64,000 bases of DNA from Rotaria sp. Silwood1 (GCA_905250075.1 CAJNOP010000022.1:1885981-1949980); one strand, 5' to 3'; positions 22,848 to 35,769 are shown, numbered from the stretch's first letter. The notes: a model not told the origin generated them from the sequence alone. Numbers and translations: made by a program.

Positions 22848-25116
22848 TCAGTAGCATTTATGATTATTATTATTACCATCACAAAATGTGATATATTCGT
22901 TTAATTCCTTCTTATTTCCTTCAATATAAAGTCTTCTTATTACTATTATCCACTTATTATGAACAAAAAGAAAAAAAAAACCAAGAATCTATATTCGTTT
23001 ATTCTCTTGTATTTATCTTTGGTAATAGACCACATTCTATATGGCTTTGTTTTTTATGCATTGGCAAACATGACATTCATTTACTGATATCATTTTCATG
23101 TCGTTCTTGTTGTTGTTGTTTTCTTTTATCTTGATTGTATCAATAAAAGGTTAAAAATAATTACTACAAATATGATAAACTTTTAGCAATTTTTATTATT
23201 TACAAATTAGTTACGTGGTACTTCACTGATTTTCTTGTCTTTGCTTGGTCTGTTCTTAAAAAGAAAACAGTGAGACATATTTCGTTTTTCTTTTTATTTT
23301 AGTCTTATGATATTATTCAGTAAATAATTTAGATAATCATTCTAAATACATGTGTATTTTTAAAGAAAATCCTATGACGGAAAAAAAGTTAATCAATGAA
23401 AGATTCGACATTACTGAGAAAGAAAAATAAAAATTTTTTCAGAAATCTTTTTGGATGTAATTGTCAAAGCAAATCTGATTTTCTTTAATAACCTTAGTTG
23501 TAGTTGAATTTCGTAGAAACCTAAAGAAACTAAGATTACAATTCATTATTACAATAAACATTATTCTAAGAGCAAGATATACTTATCTTATTTTCTTTCT
23601 ACGGGTTTCGTTAAAATATTTTTCATCAATTATAGATATCAACCAAGACTACCAATAAAATTAAATTCGTTTGAATATAATTAATAATTATTCCTATCAC
23701 AGTTGATCTCAATTTTCTTCCATAAATACACCAAGTTTCTGATCTACTATTGTGTTCATATAACTAATGAACAATATCCAATGACTCTCTTAAATTATCT
23801 ACTCATTTGCAACAAATGGAAACAACGTTGATGAGATGTCATGAAAGTCATGTGACTAATGAATATATCACTCTAATTTTTTCAATTATGTAGTCATCAT
23901 GAAAATATAATGGGATTTTCATCTTATGTCAGTTCTGTCTACATGGTTGATGACTAGATAAACTGTATCATCATGAACACATGGTAACTTATACATCCGA
24001 AGAAATGAGCTGAAACCTTCTAATATACAAGGAAAACATTTCTATTAAGTTTTGCTATTTTTATCCTACAAGGACTGTAGTAACAGTTCTCTTCATATAT
24101 CAGTGAAATCGAATGTCTAGCAAACTGCTAATTTATTTTACAAAGAATCTGAATATACTTGTTTTTTGAAAGACTTTATTTATGTTATCATAACTTATTA
24201 ATATCTTACTCTTGATAGTATTCATGTCAAGAATTACTTTAAGATTTATTTCAAAAACATTATTTTCATAAAATAAAACAAAAAAAAATAATTAATTATT
24301 ATATTTTAAAACCATTGAGTATACAACATTAAAGTATTAAAATAATATAGAAAAAAGAATAGTTAAAACATTCATTATGTTTAAGATAACCTGTATTAGG
24401 TATTTGTATTATATTAAAAGTGATTGAAAATGAAAATGATTTTAGTGGCGCATTGACGAATAAGTAAAATATGACTCTTATGTTTTTGTCAATTATTACT
24501 TATTAAACAACACTAGTACGATGAAATATCACTCCACAACTATATTTATCAATAAACTATTTAGCAATAGAATTGATTATCATGAGTTAACTATTGATCC
24601 GCACTATCAATAATGAAAACAAATAAAAAGAAAACAATAAGAACCCGTGCAATCACGTTTCTTTTTTTTTGTCATCAAATATATGCATTTACGAGAATAC
24701 TATTCAAATGGTATATGTAGATGAGATAGGATTTCTCATCCAACGATTCTTTATTCAAAAAATTAAAAACATTTGACATAATTATCATTTTGAATGAATT
24801 TATGTGATATTATTAGTTTCATCATATTGATGCGCATGAACGGTTTTCCGATTTTAATATTTAAGTATTACAATTTTCATGTTCTTTTTTTTAGTAAACG
24901 GGAATATGTTGATGATTACCTTCGCACCCTATTATGATTATATTTACTATTATTTGTATATTATGCAATATAGATTTGTACTTCTAGTGCAAAAGCATTT
25001 TGACAACTAAGAAAATAGATGATTCTCTCCTATTTTGTCACACACATGTGATCAACTAACTGCGTCATTGTGTGTGCGCCTATACAATTATCGAAGCATT
25101 TTCGTTCTTGCATAAA
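22848..25116. other. Long intergenic stretch between ACC and the PDZ gene
   Basis: Contains the ACC 3' UTR with AATAAA at 23142, followed by about 2 kb of AT-rich DNA with homopolymer runs. No gene, RNA or repeat could be supported. Confidence 0.5.
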
Positions 25117-26194
25117 ATGACTAGTCTTCCGATTTCTCCTAATCCATCCTCTAAACAAACAGATAATGAGGATGACGAGGATGATGATGGTTAGTATAGT
25201 TATTAAACCTTCTTTTTTTTTCTTATTTAATTTTTTTTTTCTCATTGAGATACATCAAATTCTGTTTCTTCACCTTCAAATTCAAAATTATCAGTCGAAC
25301 AAGGTGAAACTCGCTTGATAACTATTTCAGAAGCTATTGGCCTTGATTTTCATTCATTTATTCCACAAGCTGATATAACATCACAAGTACATTTTCTAAG
25401 TAATATTCAACCAGGCTCTCCAGCAGATATAGCTGGTCTTAAAGATGGGGATCGTGTTTTACAAGTAAATGGAATTAATATTACTAATCTTGAACATGAA
25501 GATGTACGAAAATTAATGCAACTAATGACCCCAATTATATTAACAGTAGCCAATGATCCAAAATATTTATTCATACTTCAACAGCCAGTGATTGATATTG
25601 AAGAAAAACTACCAGGTATTTTTAAATAAATAAAAATATCAATTAGTTTATTTATTTTCTTTAGAACTTCCAATAACGGCAAATGGCGATATTAATTCAG
25701 ATACAATTAGTCGTCAATTAAGTCGTTTTGAATTAAAAGGACATTCAGGACTTGAAACAATGGTATCATCTGGATCAAAATCAACTATCTCAACAAAATC
25801 ACATCGTTATGAAACATTTAATATAATTAAATCTGATGAATCAACTAAAGAAGAATCATTAAAAGCTAAATTATGTCATTTACGTAAAAGTAAAAAATAT
25901 GATGGTTATGGATTAGTATTAAAATATCAACAAGATCTTCATGTTATTGGTGAAGTTGAAGAAGCATCACCTTCATATCGAGCTGGCCTACGTGAAAATG
26001 ATGTTATTATATTTGTCGGAAAAAAAAATGTCGAAAAATTAACTCATGATGATGTTAAAGTTATGATTCGAGCAATGACATTAGCATCGAATCAAGTTGA
26101 ATTAACTGTTTTATCAAAATCTGATATTCCAAGATATAAAACGTCACAAGAAAAAGGTTTAATCGATTGGTCAATTATGGGTTTGGAGAAATAA
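25117..26194 (+). CDS. Protein with two PDZ domains
   Basis: Three exons, 25117-25189, 25250-25615 and 25665-26194, in consistent phase, giving 322 aa. The N-terminus is short and acidic (DNEDDEDDD). PDZ1 (about residues 45-125) contains VHFLSNIQPGSPADIAGLKDGDRVLQVNG with the typical GD-RVL-VNG strand and helix HEDVRKLM. PDZ2 (about 210-295) contains GYGLVLKYQ, a GLGF-type carboxylate loop, then ASPSYRAGLRENDVIIFVG and HDDVKVMIRAM. PDZ domains bind C-terminal peptides of membrane proteins and channels. The tandem arrangement resembles NHERF-type scaffolds, but the C-terminus (DWSIMGLEK) is not a clear ezrin-binding tail, so I give no symbol. AATAAA lies at 26295. Confidence 0.9.
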
Positions 26195-26199
26195 TTTCC

Positions 26200-26285
26200 A
26201 TGTTTATTTATTTGTTTATTTATTTATTTATTTATTTATTTATCTATTTATTTATCTATTCATTTATTTATTTACTTATTTATTT
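26200..26285. repeat. (TTTA)n microsatellite
   Basis: An interrupted tetranucleotide TTTA/TTTG/TCTA tract directly after the PDZ gene stop codon, inside its 3' UTR and just before the poly(A) signal. Confidence 0.9.
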
Positions 26286-26300
26286 GAACAATCAAATAAA

Positions 26301-28798
26301 AGATTGAACCTATAATCTATTTTTATTTAAAGTTATTTTGCCGATGTTACTTGTCATATTTTTATGAAAAATTTTCTGATAAATAAACTACAGTTAAAGA
26401 ACAAAAGGAACATTTCTATTGATTATATGTAGTAGTGGATAATAGTTTCTTTCATCCCTACAAGTTTTTAGCTACCATAGGTACTAAAGGTCTTATGTGA
26501 TGCCATTTGTAAACTGTTAGTGAGTTATACTTCAATGAATCAAGCTCAACATACTAGGAAAGCTTTGCCTGTAGCTGAACATTATTGCACACAAGTCTCA
26601 GTGAGGAATCTTCTACAAGAGGAAAATGGTATGTCCATAATCATGGTCTTGGTGCTGAAGGCTCAAAGACATTCAGAGACAGAAATATTGCAATAAGTTA
26701 CATAAACTTTTGAGTGACGCAAGATCATATGCTAGGCTTTTGTTGCAAATAAAATATCAAACATTAGTCATGTATTTGCTAAAAGGAAACGCAAAATTTA
26801 ATAGACAGCTTATTCAGGTTTACATTCTTGGTGAAGTATGTGCACACTAATTTACAGACTTCCTTCAAGTATGGAAACTAAGACCTGTTGCAAAAAGAAG
26901 GAGACTTTTTTCAACTTCTGTATAATAAATATCTCTATTATCAAGCTAAACATTATAGTTCACTTTTAATGTATAAAAACCATTTCTCAACTAACTCAAG
27001 ATAGATCATGTGAACGTGTTTCTTAATATTAATACATAGGATACCATTTTTCTATCATTTTAACTTACAATGAAAGGTTTTATACTATTATTAAAGAATA
27101 TTAGACACATTCGGGTCAAAATCAAAACGAACATTTAACTCATTATTTTTATTTTTACATGATGGTTGGATAGAGCTAGTCACATTACATAAGAAAAAGT
27201 GAGTTTCAAACTTAAACAAACGGATTAAAAAAAATAAATGAAAATGGTCCAAAGTATCGTCATCATCTTCAAACATAAGGAAAATAGATTAAAAAAAGTT
27301 CTGATTTTCAAGAAATGTTTTAAAATTTGTTTTTAGATTTGAAACACACTTTCGGTAACGCAACAAGACGTGCTTCATCCAACTATCATGCAAAAAAAGA
27401 AAAATAAATAGTGTTAAAATATTAACTTGTAGGTACCTTACATATACTGTTAACATAGGCTCAAACATCTGTTTCTTATTCATTTGGATTGATAGACTTA
27501 TGCAGTGCATCGAAATTTTCATGCAAAGATCACAATGTTCTACAATCTTCGATGACAAATAGTAATATGTTCGTAGTGAAGCAAAATTAGAAAATTTTCT
27601 TCAGAAAACATTCAATTTTGTATGACTAAATGTTGACGGTTACATTGTCAACGACTTGAAATAGTATTTCTTCGTTACAAGTGAAGAAAATCTGTACGGG
27701 AAATTCAAATTAGATAGACTACAAACTACTGAAAGTTATCTTCACCTTCAGTGGCTAATCTTATATGCCTAAGAAATATTTGTTAAACCTAAAATGTAAT
27801 TGCTTTTTTTATGAACATTACTGCTTCACCGTTATGCTGTATTTCAGTAAAAATAGATCGAGAACTCTTTTTCCAATAGTTGAAATTAAATAAAAAGAAA
27901 TGTTAGCGTGCTTTTCTAAGTGCATGTCTTTTAATACAAGTTGTGAATTTTTTTCTAAACCATATCAACTATATACAATCGAAAAATATCGCTTGGAAAT
28001 AAGAATTAACAACAATATTTCATCTAAATAATAAATAGATTCATATCCACCCACCTTCCCTTTTACCTATTTTTAACTTCCCAGACGAAATCTTGCAAAT
28101 ATTGCTGAGTATACTCTCGATTTAAAATTTTTTGTCATTTATGATTGTAAATATCTTAAAAATTCACTATCTTGCTCGATGTATGTCATAGACAGCTCAC
28201 ATTTGACATTGGTTAATGATAGACTATGGACTTATCGTTGCACAGAGATTATAATTTTGACTTAATGCAAACATATCACAAGTTGAAATAAAATTGGTAT
28301 ATTTACAACGGTGCAGTTTAACTTAAGATTGTCTTTTTATCAATAAGGCATATGACATCGTATAGCTTCTTTTTGGAAATTGAAGTTCTAGCTATCAAAA
28401 TAATACAATTCATATGATTTATTTTTCCTTGTTATTTATCGTCCAGCCTCTCTTCACGTTTCAAAACAAATTGAAATGTACTTAAAAAAAAAGTATTTTA
28501 TCGTACTCAAATGGCTTTAAAGTTGGGATTATTTGTCTTCTCTTATCTTATCTAAAGTACCTTGAATAATTAATGAATTGCTTTTAAATGTAAAAGATAA
28601 AGTACTTAAATTAAGCTGAATACATTATTAAATGATATCATTATTAAGATCATTCAAGAATATAATAAAACTTCATATTAATGCATGAAAAATAATTCTT
28701 ATCGGATTTTCTTGTTGAAATATAAATAACAGAAAATAAAAGATCACTTTCAAATACATACAACAACAACCCCCAGTTCTGTAATCGATTCTAGCAAA
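26301..28798. other. Long intergenic stretch, nothing supported
   Basis: AT-rich. Two adjacent minus-strand open frames at 27091-27558 lack recognisable domains and look random. The last 100 bases precede the stalk gene and carry no clear promoter. Confidence 0.4.
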
Positions 28799-31700
28799 AT
28801 GTGGTTCCGTCGCCAAGTTCATCCTCTTTCAAACAATAAACAAACAAATCCGGCTATTCAGTAGAATTTATCTCGTGATTTTATTGATTTCTTTGAGTCC
28901 TGTTTTTAGTACAAGTGCTGTTACGAAATTTTTATCCAAGACTATAATCAAAGTACTTCTGATTATTGGTGGTTCACTGTTGCTCATCACTAGTATCGTT
29001 GTACCAGTGGTCCTTGTTACACGTTCAAAGAACAATCGACTATCATCGTCGACAACTATAGGTAATCACATATTCTTTAAGAAAGAACTGAAAAAAAAAC
29101 ATGTGAGCGGTGATCATATTATCTAATAAATACTAGAAACATATCAACATCTAGTAGAATCATATTTAATAATAATAATTTTTTATAAAGATTCATACTT
29201 ATAGATTATCCATCAACAACTCAGTCTGGAATGATAACAACAAGTGAGAATAATAAAGCATTTCAAAGTTTGATTGCAAATAGATGATCGAGATTTTTTT
29301 GTTCTAACTTATTTTAGTGACTACAATGCGAACAAATCTGTTTTCAAGTATGATTGCGTAATTGATTGAACTTTAATATCTTATATTTCATTTTGCAGTT
29401 TTAACAACATCTAGTGGAAAAACAAGTATTTTTGAAGTTATTCTTTCTAATTTTGAAATAACAATCAATCTGTTTTATTCTAGCTTCTTTAATGCCTTCA
29501 ACAAGTGAGTAATTATTATTTCGCATTCATATAATCATTACTAATCGCTGTTACTTACATTAACCATTATATATATGCAAATGCTTCTTATTTTTTGTTT
29601 AGCATTCACTCAATCGATATTATCAAGCACCACTTTCAAAGGTAACACTGCAAAATATTGTAATCTGAGTTAGAAAAAGTGTCATTCTTTTATAGTACCA
29701 TCAGCATCATCAACAAACAGTTCGAGTAATTCCAAAAATATTTGTTTTATTTCATGTATGTTTATGAATTTTTCCAATAGCAATATCAACTACAGGTTTG
29801 CCTATGATATCAAATGGAAGTAAGTTGCAATAAATTTTTGATAATTCTTTCTGCATGAAATATAATTTTAATTTTAATTTTAGCGACGACACATCTATTA
29901 ATAACAAGTAGATTTACACAGTTTAAAAAAAATAGTATTTGTTATATAATTTTTATTTCACTCATATACTAGACATATCAACAACAAAAACTTGTAAGTT
30001 TTATTAAATAGTAGAGATATCTAATTATTAGTATTCATCATAGCCAAACCAATAACGACAACAAGTGAGTTTGCTTAAAATCAATATTTAGTTTTAATAA
30101 TGATATAACGCAACATGCAAAGCATTTTCAACTAGAAAAGTAACCCGTATGCTTATTATTGCATTGAAATCTATAATTTGATTAAAATGAAGATTGTCTT
30201 ATACTGTAAATCATGAGTAGAGAAATTTTTATAAACCATGTTGATAAATTATTTTCGTCTATTATCATCGATCACAGGAACAAAAATCATTATTATATTG
30301 AATCTTTCTCGAAACTGGCAATCAGTTTTAATATTTTCTAGCGTATCATCTGAATTTTAGTATTGACCTAGATGAGAGTTGTTCTATATTTCGGCTCATT
30401 CTCCTGTTTCATCTATATTTTTCTCAACAAGTAAGAAATTATCAAGGAATCATGTATATCACCAGTATTTATTTCAAAAAAAGTATTGATTCGTGCTATT
30501 CCAATAGTAATTGCACATATGAATACTATTTAAAGTATTAGGATAAATTAACGTTTTCAAATGTTCCTTCATCATTTCAAATTAGAGGGTAGTTTTGTAA
30601 ATATATATATATGTGTGTGTGTATTTCATATCAAATAGTCAAATATTACATATAGAAACTTTTATTTTAAGGAAAATGTGTCATTCCTTTTAATTAGACT
30701 TTGAAATCTGAACTGTCATGTATAAAATGTAACAAACAAAGATATTGACAAATGATCTTATTTCTTGCTCTAAGATAATGTCTGAAGTTTAAAGAAATTG
30801 ACGCATGTAGTGTACGTATAGTTAACTCTAACATAGAATCTTCGAACATATATTTATTAAAAACAATCTACACACAATTTTCAATGATATCTTTTAGTTT
30901 TTCTTTCGAAAATATTTATAATCAGAAGACAATAACGCACTGCCTTTAATAATCAAATATAGCTATGAAATCGTAATAAAACTTTGTGTTTATCCTTTGC
31001 TTCGCTGAAAATTATGAACAGTCTCCCTTAATTTTCTAAACTGGTAATCAGACTTCAGAGTATTGATAATCAACTTTTTAAAATAGCTATGCCAACAATA
31101 ACCTCTACAACACAATTAACTGAAAGTAAGTGATAATCAATTTCGCTCAACTCTTCGATATTGATAATGATTTATTATTCATATAGCAAATATTGATCTA
31201 TCATCGAACAATACATGTATGTAGTAAATAAAATAATAATTACTACTTAGAATATGATAGAATAAAGCTTGTTTGTATTTTAGCTGTCACGTCAGAAATA
31301 TCTTCAACAATTTGTAAGTTTTATCACTGTGCAAATATATTTTGATTTATTTATTTAATTTAGTCGAAACAATGACAATTAGTGAGTCTTAGTAGGATAT
31401 ATTATCAAATTGAAATTTTATTTATTTCCATTTAAAGTACCTTCGGATTTTAATACAACAGGTATATTTTTTCTCTGTAGATATTTCAATTTACATTAAA
31501 AAAATCAATCTTTCATGGTTTTAGCTATAACAATGATCAATGCAAGTGAGCAATTCTCTACGGATGACAATGAAAATATTGTTTCAATCATGGAATCAAC
31601 AATAGCGAGTAATAGTTTCTCCTTTTTGTTGTCATTCTATGATATCTAATAACTTTTCATTGATTATCATTTTTAGCAACATTAAGTAGTATCGATAGTA

Positions 31701-32458
31701 AGTACAATATTTTCCCTGTTGAAATAATCGCATGATTTTTTTAAAGAAACAATTAAAAAAAAAATACTTGTTCAAAAAAAAAATAGAACTTTTATTTTTA
31801 TTCTATTCTTTAGCGGATATATCAACAACAACAACAACAACTGGTAGAAGTAATATACCGATTGTTTTTCCTCAACAGTTTTTTATTTTTTATATCTTCT
31901 TAAGCAACAACAACTACCATGACTCCACCAAATTTATTGATAAATCCTGACGCTGAATTAGGGTCACTTGATGGTTGGAATCAAAATGGCCCTTCTCCTG
32001 TCATGATTGATTCAAACGGACAATTCAATGAAAATTATTATCCACATAGTGGAACTTTTTGCTTTGTTGGGGGAGAAGGACCTGATTCACCATCAAGATT
32101 AGTTCAAAATGTTAAACTATTGGGTGGTGTACAAGGTTTCACGGAAAGTCAACTTGATGCCGGCTTTCTCAGAGCGGAATTAAGTTTTTACTATCAAACT
32201 TACAACCAAATTTTGGTACCCCATGATCTGGTTCAAGTTAGCTTGATGTTTCGATCAGCTTCTTCTATATTGAGCACAGTGGATTCCGGAGAAAAAGCTT
32301 GCACGACGTCTCATCCAGGATGGTGTCATTTCATAGATTCGTTTCCATTACCAACCGGTGTACGAAGTATTGATTATACTATGATATTTAGTCGGAAAGG
32401 TTTCATAGGCAGTGATATAGACTGCTATATTGATGACAATTCATTGAAAATTATATAA
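28799..32458 (+). CDS. Type II membrane protein with a Thr/Ser stalk built from microexons and a galactose-binding-like end domain
   Basis: The hand-built 21-exon chain keeps phase throughout: 28799-28860, 28910-29061, then 29205-29243, 29318-29347, 29399-29425, 29484-29504, 29603-29641, 29696-29725, 29781-29819, 29884-29907, 29973-29993, 30044-30064, 31087-31125, 31187-31216, 31284-31313, 31364-31381, 31438-31461, 31525-31608 (or -31545), 31677-31697, 31814-31843, and the terminal exon 31905-32458; about 444 aa. Exons 1-2 give a short basic cytosolic tail (MWFRRQ) and one membrane helix (VLLIIGGSLLLITSIVVPVV). The 18 middle exons are 18-39 nt (one 84), each a multiple of three and in phase 1, coding Thr/Ser peptides with N-glycosylation sites. 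The last exon codes a beta-rich domain starting NLLINPDAELGSLDGW, which resembles CBM/discoidin-like domains. No microexon was found in 30065-31086. Ligand and role are unknown. AATAAA lies at 32542. Confidence 0.8.
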
Positions 32459-33561
32459 CTAGTTTTCTTTTATTTGAAATTGAGATGATTATGTTGATCA
32501 ATGCAGCGCTTTCTCATGTATGCTTTCTTCAACATTTTTAAAATAAATCATCATTAAAAGTCATGTTAGACACTTTTAAGAAACTATTTACTTAAAATAA
32601 AACATCACGTAAATCGATGGCTTATTTAATATTAAAAGAAAAAGAAACCCTTGTTCTTCTATTGGTTCTGTTCTTAACTCATTTGAACATTTATCAGAAT
32701 GAATCAGTACTAATTTGTTTCACAAAAATGGTGGCAATGACTTTTCTGTCAACTAAATCGACTCTCGAATTCTGAGTCGTCTTTTGATACTTGTAGTTTA
32801 TTCAGAGAACTAGTAAGTATGCTTTTCAGAGTTGAAATCAGTATTTTAAACTCTTGAAATGTTTCTTATCTTTATAAACATACAAGAGTTTATGAAAATT
32901 TGATATAGTTTATTATTCAACGCATTTTTCTACAGTGTGTCCTGAAGATTTCTTTCTAAAAGCTTTTTTGTTCCGGTTTACTATTGACTGGACTTTATCG
33001 ACTAATTTTTTTTTTTCGATAATAGATAAATGCATAGAGTTTTTATTTCTGAAGATTTTTGCTCGAAAAATGTCTCAATTACGATGAGTTCATTTGGTAA
33101 GTTGTAACTTTTCTAGTATGTCCTTTCTTGAAATATTCCATATTCGAAATTTTTATACATATAACATCAAATTTCGTTCACATATTCACACATCTATTAG
33201 AAACGTTAATATTTGTACAATCAGTAATTCTCATTCAAAATCTTTTTTTAGTGCACCGTTCGAAATCGAAAATCGATTTTTCATATAACCTGAGCGGACA
33301 AAAAACTCATTAAAATTTCGATACTACAAGAACAATAGTTCAATAAGCTAAGATTATTCTAGACATATCTATATATACATCAAATGAATATTATCTCAAT
33401 CGAAAAAATAAATTTCACGCCTAGAAGTTGTTCCTTAAAAGATTTCTATATTGACTAATCTAGACATTATTAAATAGAGTCTATTATATTCGATGTAACC
33501 AATTTTTTATACAATTGATTCCTTCTATCATTCAATTGCACTGAATTAAATTCAATCAAAT
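32459..33561. other. Intergenic between the stalk gene and a decayed minus-strand gene
   Basis: Contains the stalk-gene poly(A) signal at 32542. The rest is AT-rich without a supported gene; the two overlapping small frames at 33094-33313 look random. Confidence 0.4.
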
Positions 33562-35071
33562 TTAAATTACACGATATTGAGTACGATCAGCCATAATATA
33601 AAGTGGTGAACGTTTGTGGATAGGTAAAATTCATTCATTAAAACTCATATCAAAATTTGTTGATTCACTATTACCGGTACCATCATTACCACCGCCATCT
33701 CCACTTGTTGCTAATAATGATTGTGTTGATGAATCTGTTAATGTATAACTTGCTGTTTCACTTCTCGGTAATGTATCAAGATTTGAATGAACACTAACAC
33801 TAGCTAAAATAGAAAACAATAACAACAATAAATTAAATTTTATCGTAAAAAATATCATAGACAAAGTAAAAGCTCATTCAGATAAAGCAATAAGCAGATG
33901 TATTAAAAAATAGGATAAACAAAAAAAAAAAGGCTGATACAATTAGATATAAAAAATGGACAAAATTGGACTATGGTCATTTTATAGGGATTCCCGAATT
34001 TCGCCAATGGCGAGTCCAGGGAGTTTTCAGGAATCAATATACACCTGGATTCCATGTGGAAACTTAAGATGTCAGAGTATATCTGTTTGCGTTCCATTAC
34101 GATTCATTCGAACATGACCGACGCATGGCTTTAATAAGAAAAAGCGAGAATAATATGTAAAAAAAATTAAGAAAAACTTAATTTCGATCTGATGATAGAC
34201 CTTAGGGATGGTTTAGTATGCATGATCTAGAAAGATTATTCTTGATTTTTATTGTCTTCCAGGACAAACATGGAAGTTACAATCAAATCGGTAAAATTAT
34301 AGGAGGTACACTGGTGAAAATGCGGTGAACTCTCGACAAATGGCGAAACTCCAGTGGATCTATTGCCGAAAGTCCAGGGGATGTATTGGCGAAAGTACAG
34401 TAGACTTTCGCCAATTATCGAATGTCCAGTTGGCGAAAGTCATATTGGCGAAATAGTGGTACACCAAGCAAACTAAAACCAAAGAGAAATTCTTTTGTTC
34501 TTTTTTTTTCAAACTTACTTGTTCGTGAACGATCATATATAATATATGTTGGTAAAAAACTTTGTAAACGAATTGTTGTTGAATGATGTATTGTTTTTTG
34601 AATAGATCATGGTATTATATCAGTTGATTCAGGTTCATCATCATCACCAAGATCTGATGAAAATGACATTTTTGTCAGTGTTAATTTAACAATAGCATCA
34701 AAATAACGTTCTTGTTCTATACTTGCATTTGTATCACTTGATGAACCTAAATATGAAAAAGAAAAAATAGAACAAAGATTATTTTTCTTGTATTTAAAAC
34801 AAAAAAAATTCAAAACATACTTGTGTTTGCTTGTGAATCTTTAACAAGTAGATTAATAAAACCTTTCTTACAAAAAGCTGAACCACATTATAAGAGTGAT
34901 TTTGCACGTGGATTACACGAAACAATAACAGGAACACTGAATAGAAAAAAAAACAAAAGTTGATATGAATATCGAATGTCAGAATTTTATTAAACTTATC
35001 GTTATAGTTAATGACATTGTGCTACTCTTTAAAACTTTCATCAAGAATATCTTTAGGTAATACAAATACTA
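33562..35071 (-). pseudogene. Decayed multi-exon gene with four in-frame stops
   Basis: Four minus-strand exons can be joined in phase through GT-AG introns: 34996-35071, 34821-34936, 34519-34746 and 33562-33803. The frame reads coding-like sequence on both sides of four stops: TAG at 35025-35023, TAA at 34890-34888, TGA at 34609-34607 and TGA at 33633-33631. The real end is a TAA at 33564-33562. Recognisable pieces are LPKDILDESFKE, CGSAFCKKGFINLLVKDSQ, ASIEQERYFDAIVKLTLTKM, TTIRLQSFLPTYIIYD and HKRSPLYIMADRTQYRVI. Upstream exons were not found. I cannot name the family. Intact splice sites and reading phase suggest recent loss of function. The intron 33804-34518 holds a GGCGAAA repeat cluster. 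Confidence 0.7.
33985..34455. repeat. Second cluster of GGCGAAA/TTTCGCC repeat units
   Basis: The same unit as at 1-445: TTTCGCCAATGGCGAG near 33998, then a denser block at 34335-34452 with ATGGCGAAACTCC, TTGCCGAAAGTCC, TTGGCGAAAGT and CTTTCGCCAATT in both orientations. It lies in an intron of the decayed minus-strand gene, so it can insert or expand inside a transcribed unit. Confidence 0.75.
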
Positions 35072-35769
35072 CTAGATAGCTCGAAAGATAAATCAATATA
35101 ATTAAATTTAAATTTAGAAATTATCTTTCAAATTTTAACGACTAAGCGAAAAGTAATTTTATGAAATACGTCGTTCATTTTTTTTTTGATATCGTCAAAA
35201 AGTCTGAAAAAAAGATGAGGCTTTCAGAAGCAATAGGAATTTTAGCTGTCAACCGTTTACCGATAGTTCATTAATAATTGTGCGTAGAAAAATTAAGTGA
35301 ATTTTGTTTTCTTTGAGCAAAGTTTTGGATATTGAAGGTTATTTTGAAACACACCATGCGATCAGTGGAAGAAATATAATGATCACTACTTTGTTAAAAT
35401 TTTTCTTGCTTTCTGTATTTCTTCCTCAAAATTTTCATTTGTAGATAGATAAAATTTTTAATCTTCTGATCGGACAGAGTGCCAAGTTTTATTCGTAATT
35501 TTATAAGAAAAATCGATTATTTTCATTCACATAGAAACTGAATTAGGTTATATTTTGAAAAATGATATTCTATAAAGATACAAGATTAGTAGCCTTGAAG
35601 AATTATTTTTTCGAGACTTGTTTAGATATTTTCAATGAATTTCGATAGCTGTTTCTGTTGTGGAATTTAGTAGGACTTGAAAATCTGGATGTTTTGTATA
35701 ATAAGTCTAATAAAAGAATAAATTTCGAATAAATCCAGTAGGATATAGTTATTTGGTATCATTTAGTAG
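35072..35769. other. Intergenic, nothing recognised
   Basis: Upstream side of the decayed gene. It may hide further decayed exons, but none could be joined in phase. Confidence 0.35.

Noticed and set aside
27091-27558. Minus-strand small gene from two adjacent frames
   Set aside because: Low-complexity peptides, no domain, no consistent splice junction.
33562-35071. Alternative genetic code explaining TAA/TAG/TGA inside the frame
   Set aside because: Intact genes in the same window end normally with TAA (MED14), TAG (ACC) and TGA (TRMT1).
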